Positions 17,359-25,167 of a stretch of 38,874 nucleotides of DNA are shown piece after piece. Numbering within the stretch: the stretch's first letter is position 1; each line of letters opens with the position of its first letter. The notes under the pieces were generated by a model. The model saw only the letters and a list, made by a program, of their open reading frames with translations, ran no database searches and was not told the origin of the DNA. This DNA comes from Ornithomonoglobus_A sp045532455 (GTDB lineage: Bacteria; Bacillota; Clostridia; UBA1381), in the NCBI GenBank assembly GCA_045532455.1, contig JAZSFX010000014.1, positions 1 to 38,874 of the forward strand, given 5' to 3'. The translations under genes were made by a program, and so were the position numbers.

Positions 17359-18033
17359 TTATAACGGTAAATCGTTTATTAATTCTTTTATTTTATCCAC
17401 GACCTCGTCAAAGGTCATATCACTTGTATCCAAAAGCATTGCATCGTCTGCTTTTTTAAGTGGCGAAATTTCTCTTTCACTGTCGTTTTTATCACGTGCG
17501 GCAATATCTTTTTTTATTTGCTCAAGTTCGCACGCCTCACCCTTTTCGATAAGTTCTTTATAACGTCTATTGGCTCTTTCATCAACCGAGGCAGTGAGAA
17601 ACAGTTTGATTGACGCGTCGGGAAGCACCACCGAGCAGATATCTCTGCCATCCATTATTATATTTGCTTTTTTTGCCATATCGCGTTGCATCTCAACAAG
17701 TCTTGTTCGTACTCCTGCCATTGTTGCAACTGCTGACGCGCCCTTGCTTATGAGCGGTGTACGTATTTTATCGCTTATATCTTCAGCGTCGAGATATACA
17801 CTCAGAACTCCGTCTTTGTAGTCGAGCGAAATTTGTATGTTATTTGCAATTTCTTCAACTGCGCTCTGATTTTCTTCAATTAATATACCCTGCTTTATTG
17901 CAGCATATGCTACCGCGCGATACATTGCGCCTGTATCTACATAAACAAGACCCATATCCTTTGCGACTTTTTTTGCAACTGTGCTTTTGCCTGCACCTGC
18001 AGGTCCGTCTATTGCAACTGATGTGTATTTCAT
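17359..18033 (-). CDS. cmk: Cytidylate kinase
   Basis: Cytosolic kinase phosphorylating CMP and dCMP with ATP. Walker A is GPAGAGKS at residues 10-17, followed by the DTGAMYRAVAYAA nucleotide-binding helix. The family signature MDGRDICSVVLPDA and the LID region RRYKELIEKGE are present, and SLKKADDAMLLDTS-type sequence near the C-terminus is intact. Length 224 is normal. Preceded by GAGAGG and lying 30 bases after the HutP-family gene. Confidence 0.97.
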   Translation of the reverse strand: MKYTSVAIDGPAGAGKSTVAKKVAKDMGLVYVDTGAMYRAVAYAAIKQGILIEENQSAVEEIANNIQISLDYKDGVLSVYLDAEDISDKIRTPLISKGASAVATMAGVRTRLVEMQRDMAKKANIIMDGRDICSVVLPDASIKLFLTASVDERANRRYKELIEKGEACELEQIKKDIAARDKNDSEREISPLKKADDAMLLDTSDMTFDEVVDKIKELINDLPL

Positions 18034-18063
18034 ATTATTTTTTCCTCTCTGTCAGATGAATAT

Positions 18064-18483
18064 TTAGTTTATAGACATTGCTCTGTGTCCCAAGCCAATT
18101 GCAATATCGTTTAAATTTAACAATCCAATTTCGAAAAACACACAAACACTTATATGGTCTGCACTTCTCGCAATTCCGATTTTTCCGCCAAGATTAAGAC
18201 CGAGACTTTTTGAGGTTATTTGTCGCAGTGCCTCGTGCGCCGCACCTGCTACTGCCCCCTCCTCGAAATGACTTTCGTTTATAAGTCCCTCTCTTTTTGA
18301 AGCAACAACTGCACGCTCAAGTATTTTTTGTACCGCACTGTCAAAAGTACCGCCAAAATCAATAGCAACCGCTTTAATTGATAATTTATTGTATTTATCC
18401 TTAAGAAGCATTTCTTCCTCACGACTCTCGCTAAGTGCAAGCTTAACTGCCGCTTTACACACCTGTTTACTGTTTACTTCCAT
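18064..18483 (-). CDS. HutP-family protein
   Basis: 139-residue protein matching the HutP family, whose Bacillus founder is a hexameric RNA-binding antiterminator that responds to L-histidine and divalent metal. Visible similarities: GGTFDSAVQKILERAVVASK (compare the Bacillus G-MDAHKVI-AIE-ASK segment), ESHFEEGAVAGAAHEAL around the metal site, and a C-terminal IAIGLGHRAMSIN with the His expected at the end. The start was placed at 18483 behind GGAG; the frame remains open upstream into the neighbour. No hut genes lie nearby; instead it sits between the BaiN-like gene and cmk, a position common in Clostridia, so its RNA target and ligand are unclear. Confidence 0.82.
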   Translation of the reverse strand: MEVNSKQVCKAAVKLALSESREEEMLLKDKYNKLSIKAVAIDFGGTFDSAVQKILERAVVASKREGLINESHFEEGAVAGAAHEALRQITSKSLGLNLGGKIGIARSADHISVCVFFEIGLLNLNDIAIGLGHRAMSIN

Positions 18484-18517
18484 AGTTTTCTCCATTTCCC
18501 GTAAAAAACGTTTTTTA

Positions 18518-19747
18518 TTATACTTCTTCGACCGCGCTTTGTGCGGCAAGGTATCCCATTGAGAATGCCGCCTGAAGATTGTAGCCGCCTGTGTATCCGT
18601 CAACGTCTACGACCTCGCCCGCAAAATACAAGTCCTTTACTATTTTTGATTGCATTGTAGACGGGTCTATTTCCGAGACCTTTACACCGCCCGAGGTTAT
18701 AATAGCCTCATTTATTGGTCTGAAGCCTTTGATTGTAAGCTTTATTCCCTTTATTGTATTTAAAAGGGCTATGCGTTCTGCCTTGGTTATTTCACATACA
18801 TTTTTATGCAGATTAAGACCTGCTAAGTCTATTATAACACTAATGAGACTTTTTGGCAATAACTCATCGAGCGCATTTATAAGTTGTTTCTTTTTATATT
18901 TTTCAAAATCCCTTAAAATTCGCGCGTCAAGCTTTTGCTCATCAAGTGCAGGCTTTAAGTCTATTTTTAAGTAGTATTTTTCTTTTTCTATGTTTTTAAT
19001 TCTTGACGATGCGGAAAGTATTATAGGCCCTGATACTCCAAAATGAGTAAAAATCATTTCGCCAAAATCCTCGTACACTGCTTTATCCTTTGAATTATAC
19101 ACTGTAATTGCAGTGTTTTTAAGGGATAGTCCCATAACTGATTTTATCCAGTCTTCTTCGGTTTCTATGGGAACAAGCGATGGTTTTGGCTCTATTACGG
19201 TGTGCCCTGCACTTTTTGCAAATTTATATCCATCACCCGTTGAGCCTGTACCGGGATATGACTTGCCACCCGTGCAGACAATAACCTTATCCGCCTCAAT
19301 TACCTTATCGTTAACCACAACTCCGCAAGCCCTGTTGTCTTTTATTATAAGTTTTTGTGCTCTTCCCGAGACAATCTCGACGTTATTCTTTATTGCAAAG
19401 CGTTTTAGTGCTTCAACAACGTCTGATGCCTTGTCGCTTACGGGGAATACTCTGCCGCCGCGTTCTACTTTTGTTTTTACACCGTTATCCTCAATAAGAT
19501 TTATAATGTCATAGTTTGTGAATGAGTACAGTGCACTGTACAAAAACTTACCGTTTGTGGGATATTGATTTATCATATCCTCAATTTCGGCAGAATTAGT
19601 GATGTTGCATCTGCCCTTGCCCGTTATTAAAAGTTTTTTACCGAGTCGGTCATTTTTTTCTATTAATACAACCTTATCGGCTTTTTTTGCAGCAATACCG
19701 CAGGCTATAAGTCCCGCAGCACCGCCGCCGATTATTATTATTCTCAT
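18518..19747 (-). CDS. BaiN/HI0933-like NAD(P)/FAD-dependent oxidoreductase
   Basis: Cytosolic flavoprotein of 409 residues. The N-terminal dinucleotide fold is IIIGGGAAGLIACGIAAKK, followed by EKNDRLGKKLLITGKGRCNITN, the hallmark of the HI0933/BaiN family. A second FAD contact, GEVVDVDGYTGGYNLQAAFSMGY, lies at the C-terminus. Members have been described as bile-acid related reductases or aminoacetone oxidases, but most have no proven substrate. The ATG touches the preceding stop (TAAATG), so the gene is coupled to the lipoprotein upstream. The gene symbol is withheld because function varies across the family. Confidence 0.9.
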   Translation of the reverse strand: MRIIIIGGGAAGLIACGIAAKKADKVVLIEKNDRLGKKLLITGKGRCNITNSAEIEDMINQYPTNGKFLYSALYSFTNYDIINLIEDNGVKTKVERGGRVFPVSDKASDVVEALKRFAIKNNVEIVSGRAQKLIIKDNRACGVVVNDKVIEADKVIVCTGGKSYPGTGSTGDGYKFAKSAGHTVIEPKPSLVPIETEEDWIKSVMGLSLKNTAITVYNSKDKAVYEDFGEMIFTHFGVSGPIILSASSRIKNIEKEKYYLKIDLKPALDEQKLDARILRDFEKYKKKQLINALDELLPKSLISVIIDLAGLNLHKNVCEITKAERIALLNTIKGIKLTIKGFRPINEAIITSGGVKVSEIDPSTMQSKIVKDLYFAGEVVDVDGYTGGYNLQAAFSMGYLAAQSAVEEV

Positions 19748-21331
19748 TTATTTTATACTCCAGCTGTACAAATCAGCATAAAACACATCTGCACCCACCG
19801 GTGCTACATTTTTTATTCTTGAACTTGTATATATTTTGTCCTTTTTGAATGCTATTGGAATTATGGGCATATCGTCATTTAAAACATTACTTAGTTGTTC
19901 GTATAATGCACGAACACCCTCATCTTCTCTTGTGATTCCCATTTGATTTATAATCATATCTATTGTTATATTTTCGTATCCGAAATAGTTCACAGTGCCG
20001 CCCAGAAAATTAGATATATCCATATTTGCGCTTATGTTATGCGCTCCTAAAAATATATCGTAATTTCCCGATACAATTCTGTTCATAAAAACGTCGTAGG
20101 GTTGTATATCCATTACGATTTTTACACCGTTCATATTAAGATTTTCGTGTATCTTTTCTGCAATTTTTATATCCTGCTCACTGTCCCCGTTCACAAGAAA
20201 AACTAGTTTTAGTTGCTGATTTTGTCCACCTATTACCTTGGTGTAGCCTTTAGTCTGTGCAACGTATCCGTCGGCTTGCAAAAGCTCCTGAGCCTTTATA
20301 CCGTCGGTGCGGATTTCGTCTTTTCCCATATAGAATGGCGACGACGGATTGATTGGTGTATCAACTGCTTTTACGGTTGAGTACATCACCTTTTCTTCTA
20401 TTGCCTTGCGGTCAATCATATTCGCAAGTGCCTGACGTGTGTTTTTGCCTGTTAAGAATGACGACTTGTTATTTATTCCAAGATATATCAGCTCGTTTGA
20501 AATATATTCATTTACCTGTATACTTCCCTTTGGGGTATATTCATAATCCCTGATGAGTGCACCGTTGCATACGTCTGCATTACCCGAATTGAACATTGTA
20601 AAGTATCTTTCGTTATCGGGAACAAGCTCTATATATATACCGCCTATTGAGCTTTTTTGATTGTGATAATAGTCAGATGCAAGCAACATATATCTGTCTA
20701 TGCTGACCTTACCCGAATACGAAAACGGGCCTGTGCCTATTGGCACATATGACGGGTTTATGTTCATTGACGTTCTGTTTTTTATTATAGGAAATGTTAA
20801 AAGTGCAGTAGGATTTGGAAGAGAGTGATTAAAGTTTATCTGTACGCGCATATTATCTACAATACTGCACGACGTAACGTAGTCAAGGCTATAGTTGGTC
20901 ATTCCCCCTGCTATGCAGTTTATTGTATATGATACATCATAGGCGCTCAGTTGCGAACCATCATGCCACGACACACCGTCTTTTAGCTTTACAATTACAG
21001 TTTTACCGTCATCATTCACCCAATATTCACTTGCGAGCACATTAACACTGTTAAATTCCGAGTCAAGCGTAAACAGTGGCTCGTACACAAACTTCATTGC
21101 ATCTCTCACCGATTGCGATAATGTCATAAGCGGATTAAATGTATCAAAATCATACATACACACATTTATTACATTTGCAACGTCTTGTGTATGCTCATTA
21201 TTTATAATCTCTGTTTTATTTTCTGCCAGACTATATGAAAAATATTTTTCTCTTATTTTCTCAACCGCTTGGCAGCTGCAAAGAGAGACTATTATAGTTA
21301 CGACCATAAATAACGACAATATTTTCTTCAT
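19748..21331 (-). CDS. Family 5 solute-binding lipoprotein (OppA/DppA type)
   Basis: Extracytoplasmic substrate-binding protein of an ABC importer for peptides or related molecules, 527 residues. The N-terminus is a lipoprotein signal with the lipobox LCSC (Cys20). The SBP_bac_5 fold is supported by VYEPLFTLDSEFN, LKDGVSWHDGSQLSAYDVSYTI, the central IPIGTGPFSYSG and IRTDGIKAQELLQADGY. No ABC permease or ATPase genes are adjacent: the neighbours are uvrC and the BaiN-like gene. It therefore may share a transporter encoded elsewhere or have a sensing role. About 30 bases separate it from uvrC, so it is likely part of the same transcript. Confidence 0.9.
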   Translation of the reverse strand: MKKILSLFMVVTIIVSLCSCQAVEKIREKYFSYSLAENKTEIINNEHTQDVANVINVCMYDFDTFNPLMTLSQSVRDAMKFVYEPLFTLDSEFNSVNVLASEYWVNDDGKTVIVKLKDGVSWHDGSQLSAYDVSYTINCIAGGMTNYSLDYVTSCSIVDNMRVQINFNHSLPNPTALLTFPIIKNRTSMNINPSYVPIGTGPFSYSGKVSIDRYMLLASDYYHNQKSSIGGIYIELVPDNERYFTMFNSGNADVCNGALIRDYEYTPKGSIQVNEYISNELIYLGINNKSSFLTGKNTRQALANMIDRKAIEEKVMYSTVKAVDTPINPSSPFYMGKDEIRTDGIKAQELLQADGYVAQTKGYTKVIGGQNQQLKLVFLVNGDSEQDIKIAEKIHENLNMNGVKIVMDIQPYDVFMNRIVSGNYDIFLGAHNISANMDISNFLGGTVNYFGYENITIDMIINQMGITREDEGVRALYEQLSNVLNDDMPIIPIAFKKDKIYTSSRIKNVAPVGADVFYADLYSWSIK

Positions 21332-21361
21332 TTAACCCATCACCCGCTTTGTTTTTGTAAT

Positions 21362-23212
21362 CTATTTGTGAAAATGATTATAAATATTCTGTGCGCTTTT
21401 TCTATCTACAACTTCTAAGAGTTCATCCATTTGCGCTTGCTTTATTTTTTCTACGCTGCCAAAATGCGTCAAAAGCAGTTTTCTTCGTTTTTCGCCTATT
21501 CCCTGTATATTATCAAGCTCGGATTCGATTTTACCTCTTAGCTTTCTGTGATACGAAATTGCACTTCTGTGCACCTCGTCCTGAATTCTTGTTATAAACT
21601 TAAATACACTTCCCATAGGATTTAATGCAATTTCGCCATCTTTCGAAAGAAGTGCATTTGTTCTGTGCTTATCGTTTTTAACCATACCAAACAGCGCAAT
21701 ATCGTGCTCTGTCATTTCTAAAAGCTCACTTATTACACTAAGATGACCTTTTCCGCCATCGAGTAATATAACGTCGGGAAGCGGCAAAAACTTTGCGTCC
21801 TCTGTTTGCATTTTGCCCACATTTATGAGGTCTTGCTCCTCCATTGCATGACGTAAACGTCTGTATATTACCTCACGCATTGCACTGTAGTCGTCAGCAC
21901 CCTCGAATGATTTTATTTTGAATAGTCTGTACTTACTCTTTGTAGGCACTCCGTTTTCGAACACTACCATTGCGCCTACATTATCTGTACCGCTTATGTT
22001 TGATATGTCGTATGCTTCAATTCTGTGCGGCACTTTTTCGAGCGACAAAAGCTCTGCAAATGACGTGAGAATTGTGTTCTTTTCTTTTTCCTTTAGTTGC
22101 TTTATCCTATAGTTTTCCAATGCCATATCGGAATTTTTCTTTGCCATTTTCACAAGGTTAAGCTTTGCGCCGCGTTTTGGTGTGGTAATTGTAACCTTTT
22201 TCTTCTTTTTTTCTCTTAACCATTCGCAGATGACATCACTTTCGTCTATTTCGTATTCTGTTATTATTTCCTGCGGCACAAACTCACTGTTTTCGTAAAA
22301 TTGTATCACAAAATCGGTCATTATCTCGTTATTATCGGAGAGAGTAACGTTATTTAATTTATAGCTTTCTCTGCCAATCATTTTACCGCCGCGAACAAAA
22401 AACATTTCGCAAAATGCAATGTTGTCGGACTTGGAAAGGGCAATAATATCCTGCTCGGTTTTTTTGAGTGTGTTTATTATCTTTTGCTTTTCTTCGATTT
22501 CTTTTATTGAACGGATTTTATCCCTCAGCATTGCCGCAGCCTCAAAGTTAAGATTTGAAGATGCTATCTTCATTTCTTCTTCAAGCTCTTTTAAAAGCTC
22601 TTTATGATTTCCCTCTAAAAATCGGCAGATTTCAAAGAACACCTTACGGAATTCCTCTTTGGAAACCTTACCCGTACACGGTGCAAAGCAATTATTTATA
22701 TGGTAATTGAGGCACGGTCTGCCCTTATTAATATCCTGAGGGAATTTTCGTTTACAAGTAGGCGGTTTAAATAGCTTTCCGACAATTTCGAGCATATTTT
22801 TTACTGTACCCTTGCCCATATACGGTCCGTAATATTTTGCACCGTCGTGCAGTAGTCTTCTTGTACTGAACACTCTGGGGTATTCTTCGTTTATTGTAAC
22901 CTTGATATACGGGTAGTGCTTATCGTCTTTTAGCAGTATGTTATACTTTGGTTTATACTTTTTTATTAAGTTACATTCAAGTGCGAGTGCCTCTGTTTCG
23001 GAATCAGTTACTATATACTCAAAATAGGCTATGTTTTCTACCATAGCCAGAACTTTTGGAGTGTGATTTGAATTTTTTCTGAAATACTGTCGCACTCTGT
23101 TTTTTAAGTTTTTTGCCTTACCGACGTATATAACAGTATCTTCACTATCGTGCATTATATATACACCCGGATTTTGCGGCAATCTTTTTAATTCTTCTTC
23201 CAAATCAAACAT
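21362..23212 (-). CDS. uvrC: Excinuclease ABC subunit C
   Basis: Nuclease subunit of nucleotide excision repair, cutting both sides of the lesion in the UvrB-DNA complex. The GIY-YIG endonuclease domain is at residues ~12-95 (PGVYIMHDSEDTVIYVGKAKNLKNRVRQYF). The UVR domain that contacts UvrB is near 205-235 (LEEEMKIASSNLNFEAAAMLRDKI). The C-terminal RNase H-like nuclease is recognised by YDISNISGTDNVGAMVVFENG and LLDGGKGHLSVI, and the tandem helix-hairpin-helix by LDNIQGIGEKRRKLLLTHFGS. Length 616 is normal. The ribosome binding site is weak, and a hairpin sits just upstream. Confidence 0.97.
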   Translation of the reverse strand: MFDLEEELKRLPQNPGVYIMHDSEDTVIYVGKAKNLKNRVRQYFRKNSNHTPKVLAMVENIAYFEYIVTDSETEALALECNLIKKYKPKYNILLKDDKHYPYIKVTINEEYPRVFSTRRLLHDGAKYYGPYMGKGTVKNMLEIVGKLFKPPTCKRKFPQDINKGRPCLNYHINNCFAPCTGKVSKEEFRKVFFEICRFLEGNHKELLKELEEEMKIASSNLNFEAAAMLRDKIRSIKEIEEKQKIINTLKKTEQDIIALSKSDNIAFCEMFFVRGGKMIGRESYKLNNVTLSDNNEIMTDFVIQFYENSEFVPQEIITEYEIDESDVICEWLREKKKKKVTITTPKRGAKLNLVKMAKKNSDMALENYRIKQLKEKEKNTILTSFAELLSLEKVPHRIEAYDISNISGTDNVGAMVVFENGVPTKSKYRLFKIKSFEGADDYSAMREVIYRRLRHAMEEQDLINVGKMQTEDAKFLPLPDVILLDGGKGHLSVISELLEMTEHDIALFGMVKNDKHRTNALLSKDGEIALNPMGSVFKFITRIQDEVHRSAISYHRKLRGKIESELDNIQGIGEKRRKLLLTHFGSVEKIKQAQMDELLEVVDRKSAQNIYNHFHK

Positions 23213-23233
23213 AAGCTATACCCATAACGAAAA

Positions 23234-23265
23234 ATAACTCCACATAAACAAATATGCAGAGTTAT
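23234..23265 (-). terminator. Hairpin between HPr and uvrC
   Basis: On the minus strand ATAACTC and CATA pair with TATG and GAGTTAT, with a TG/TG mismatch, followed by a run of five T. It ends only about 20 bases before the uvrC start, so it must be leaky, act as an attenuator, or uvrC must use a promoter inside the HPr gene. Confidence 0.6.
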
Positions 23266-23286
23266 CTATACCTTAATTCAAAAAAA

Positions 23287-23550
23287 TTATTCAGAAAAGT
23301 TTGATTCAATCAATTCAACAAGGGTTCTTACAGCATCTGCATCGTCGCTTCCGTCTGCAACAATTGAGATAACTGAGCCCTGTACAAGATTTAAGGATAA
23401 AACTCCCAATAAGCTCTTTGCATTAACTCTTCTTTCATCTTTCTCTACCCAGATGCTTGACTTGAACTCATTTGCTTTCTGGATAAAAAATGTAGCCGGT
23501 CTGGCATGAAGTCCAACTGAATTTTGTATTGTTACACTACTTGATACCAC
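23287..23550 (-). CDS. ptsH: HPr family phosphocarrier protein
   Basis: Small 87-residue cytosolic protein of the sugar phosphotransferase system. It has the phosphorylatable His of GLHARPA near residue 15 and the HPr-kinase Ser in AKSLLGVLSL near residue 46, so it could both carry phosphate from enzyme I and act in carbon catabolite control. The start is GTG at 23550, with GGGGG eight bases before it. No PTS enzyme genes are adjacent; it stands alone between recA and uvrC. Because the active-site His is present it is not a Crh-type protein. Confidence 0.94.
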   Translation of the reverse strand: MVSSSVTIQNSVGLHARPATFFIQKANEFKSSIWVEKDERRVNAKSLLGVLSLNLVQGSVISIVADGSDDADAVRTLVELIESNFSE

Positions 23551-23700
23551 AAAAAGTACCCCCTTAATATTTTAATTAAAAACAAGACATCTTTCGCCGC
23601 TTTAAGAACTAAAACACAAACAATCTTTTATAGTATAAAAGCAGCTTAGTATAAAATATACAATATCTTAAAAATTTTTTTCAAAAGTAACTACACTATA

Positions 23701-23729
23701 ATCATACTAAAAAAATGTCAAAACGTCAA
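23701..23729 (-). promoter_or_regulatory. Promoter upstream of HPr
   Basis: Minus strand TTGACG (23729-23724), 17 bases, TATGAT (23706-23701). It gives a leader of about 140 bases, in which TTTATACTA occurs twice; no known riboswitch was recognised there. Confidence 0.65.
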
Positions 23730-23784
23730 TATATTTTGCAACAAATTTTAATTTTCAGTAAAGATAACCTCATTAACGCAAATT

Positions 23785-24858
23785 TTACTCCGAAATTTCG
23801 TCTTTTTCAACAATCTCACGCGGTGTTGTGGTGGATAAACACTCACGAACCTGACGTTCTATATCGTCGCAGAATTCAACATTATCCTGCATATATTTAC
23901 GAACGTTATCACGACCTTGTCCGATTTTTTCGCCATCATAGCTGAACCATGCGCCAGACTTCTTGATTATGCCAAACTCAACCGCCATATCAAGTATATT
24001 TCCTGTTTTTGAGATACCCTCTCCGTACATAATGTCAAATTCAGCTTCTTTAAACGGTGGTGCAACCTTGTTTTTAACAACCTTGACTCTTGTTTTGTTA
24101 CCGATAATTTCTGTACCGTTCTTTATTACCTCAAGACGTCTTACGTCAAGTCTTACAGACGAGAAGAATTTAAGCGCTCTTCCGCCTGGTGTTGTTTCGG
24201 GATTTCCGTACATTACACCAACCTTTTCACGTAATTGGTTTATAAATATTACAACTGCGCCCGATTTTGCAACTATTGCAGTAAGCTTTCTTAAAGCCTG
24301 CGACATTAATCTTGCAAGCAAGCCAACGTGAGCATCGCCCATTTCGCCCTCAATTTCTGCCTTTGGAACAAGTGCGGCAACTGAGTCAATAACAATAACG
24401 TCAAGCGCACCGCTTCGTACCAATGCTTCGGCAATGTCAAGTGCCTGCTCGCCCGTGTCGGGTTGCGCAACAATTAAGTTATCTATATCAACACCAAGCT
24501 TTTCGGCATAAACAGGGTCAAGTGCGTGCTCAGCATCAATAAAAGCAGCCTCGCCGCCCATTTTTTGTGCCTCTGCAACAACGTGCAAAGCAACTGTTGT
24601 TTTACCTGATGATTCGGGACCGTATATTTCGATAATTCTTCCGCGCGGCATACCGCCTACTCCCAACGCCATATCGAGAGTTAATGAGCCTGTGGGGATA
24701 GAGTCCACACTCGAAACGTGTGTATCGCCAAGCTTCATAATTGAGCCTGCACCGTATTCCTTTTCAATTACATTAAATACCTGCTCAAGAGCCTTTTTCT
24801 TTTCTTCATCTACCTTGCGCTCTACTTGCGGCTTTGTGTTTTTTTCTGCCTTTGCCAT
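23785..24858 (-). CDS. recA: Recombinase RecA
   Basis: ATP-dependent strand-exchange protein and SOS co-protease, 357 residues. Walker A GPESSGKTT is at residues 80-88, Walker B is VIVIDSVAAL, the family signature ALKFFSSVRLDVRR is intact, and loop 1/loop 2 sequences (EGEMGDAHVG, FINQLREKVGVMYGNPETTPGG) are complete. The N-terminal polymerisation segment and the C-terminal acidic end are normal. GGGG precedes the ATG. No strong hairpin follows the gene. It is its own transcription unit with a SOS-like box at the promoter. Confidence 0.98.
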   Translation of the reverse strand: MAKAEKNTKPQVERKVDEEKKKALEQVFNVIEKEYGAGSIMKLGDTHVSSVDSIPTGSLTLDMALGVGGMPRGRIIEIYGPESSGKTTVALHVVAEAQKMGGEAAFIDAEHALDPVYAEKLGVDIDNLIVAQPDTGEQALDIAEALVRSGALDVIVIDSVAALVPKAEIEGEMGDAHVGLLARLMSQALRKLTAIVAKSGAVVIFINQLREKVGVMYGNPETTPGGRALKFFSSVRLDVRRLEVIKNGTEIIGNKTRVKVVKNKVAPPFKEAEFDIMYGEGISKTGNILDMAVEFGIIKKSGAWFSYDGEKIGQGRDNVRKYMQDNVEFCDDIERQVRECLSTTTPREIVEKDEISE

Positions 24859-24912
24859 TTTATTTTGTCCCCTTTCATATATGTAAATTTCCTCTGCGAT
24901 TATTAATTATTA

Positions 24913-24926
24913 CGAACATTTGTTTT
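24913..24926. promoter_or_regulatory. LexA (SOS) box at the recA promoter
   Basis: CGAACATTTGTTTT matches the Gram-positive box CGAAC-N4-GTTCG in GAAC and GTT with the second half imperfect. It lies directly downstream of the recA -10 box, where LexA would block transcription. Confidence 0.65.
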
Positions 24927-24956
24927 ATTATACAACATTTTGATGCATTTTGTCAA
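24927..24956 (-). promoter_or_regulatory. recA promoter
   Basis: Minus strand TTGACA (24956-24951), 18-base spacer, TATAAT (24932-24927); both hexamers perfect. The leader to the ATG is about 60 bases. Confidence 0.88.
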
Positions 24957-25022
24957 TAGTTTTCTTACAAATTAATATAACACTTTAATTACAATTTTAT
25001 TACCAGGACAGAAAATAATAAT

Positions 25023-25128
25023 AAAGAGAGAGGGCAGTCCGTATAAATTTGATATTGCTTGTAGGGGACGGCGTCCTCGACGTCCCGCGAATTTGAGCAA
25101 TAAAATTTATACAGATTGTCCTCTCTTT
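25023..25128. repeat. Palindromic repeat, copy 1 (downstream of leuA)
   Basis: An inverted repeat with long arms: AAAGAGAG at 25023 pairs with CTCTCTTT at 25121-25128, the GTATAAATTT arms pair, and the GC-rich apex GGGGACG-GCGTCCTCGACGTCCC forms an inner stem. The core is nearly identical, in reverse orientation in the window, to the element at 30571-30664. Relative to the upstream gene (leuA here, thiD there) the orientation is the same. It is the only obvious transcription end signal for leuA. Confidence 0.85.
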
Positions 25129-25167
25129 AATCATTCTTTAAACGTTGGGCGCTAAAAGCAAAAGTCC

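Noticed and set aside
23551..23700. Small RNA or riboswitch in the HPr leader
   Set aside because: A repeated TTTATACTA and weak pairing were seen, but no known RNA motif and no clear hairpin-T-run.
23963..24331. 122-codon plus-strand frame within recA, and similar long antisense frames in ispH-S1, the SLH gene and the synthetase
   Set aside because: These are antisense shadows of strong genes, lacking ribosome binding sites and protein-like composition.
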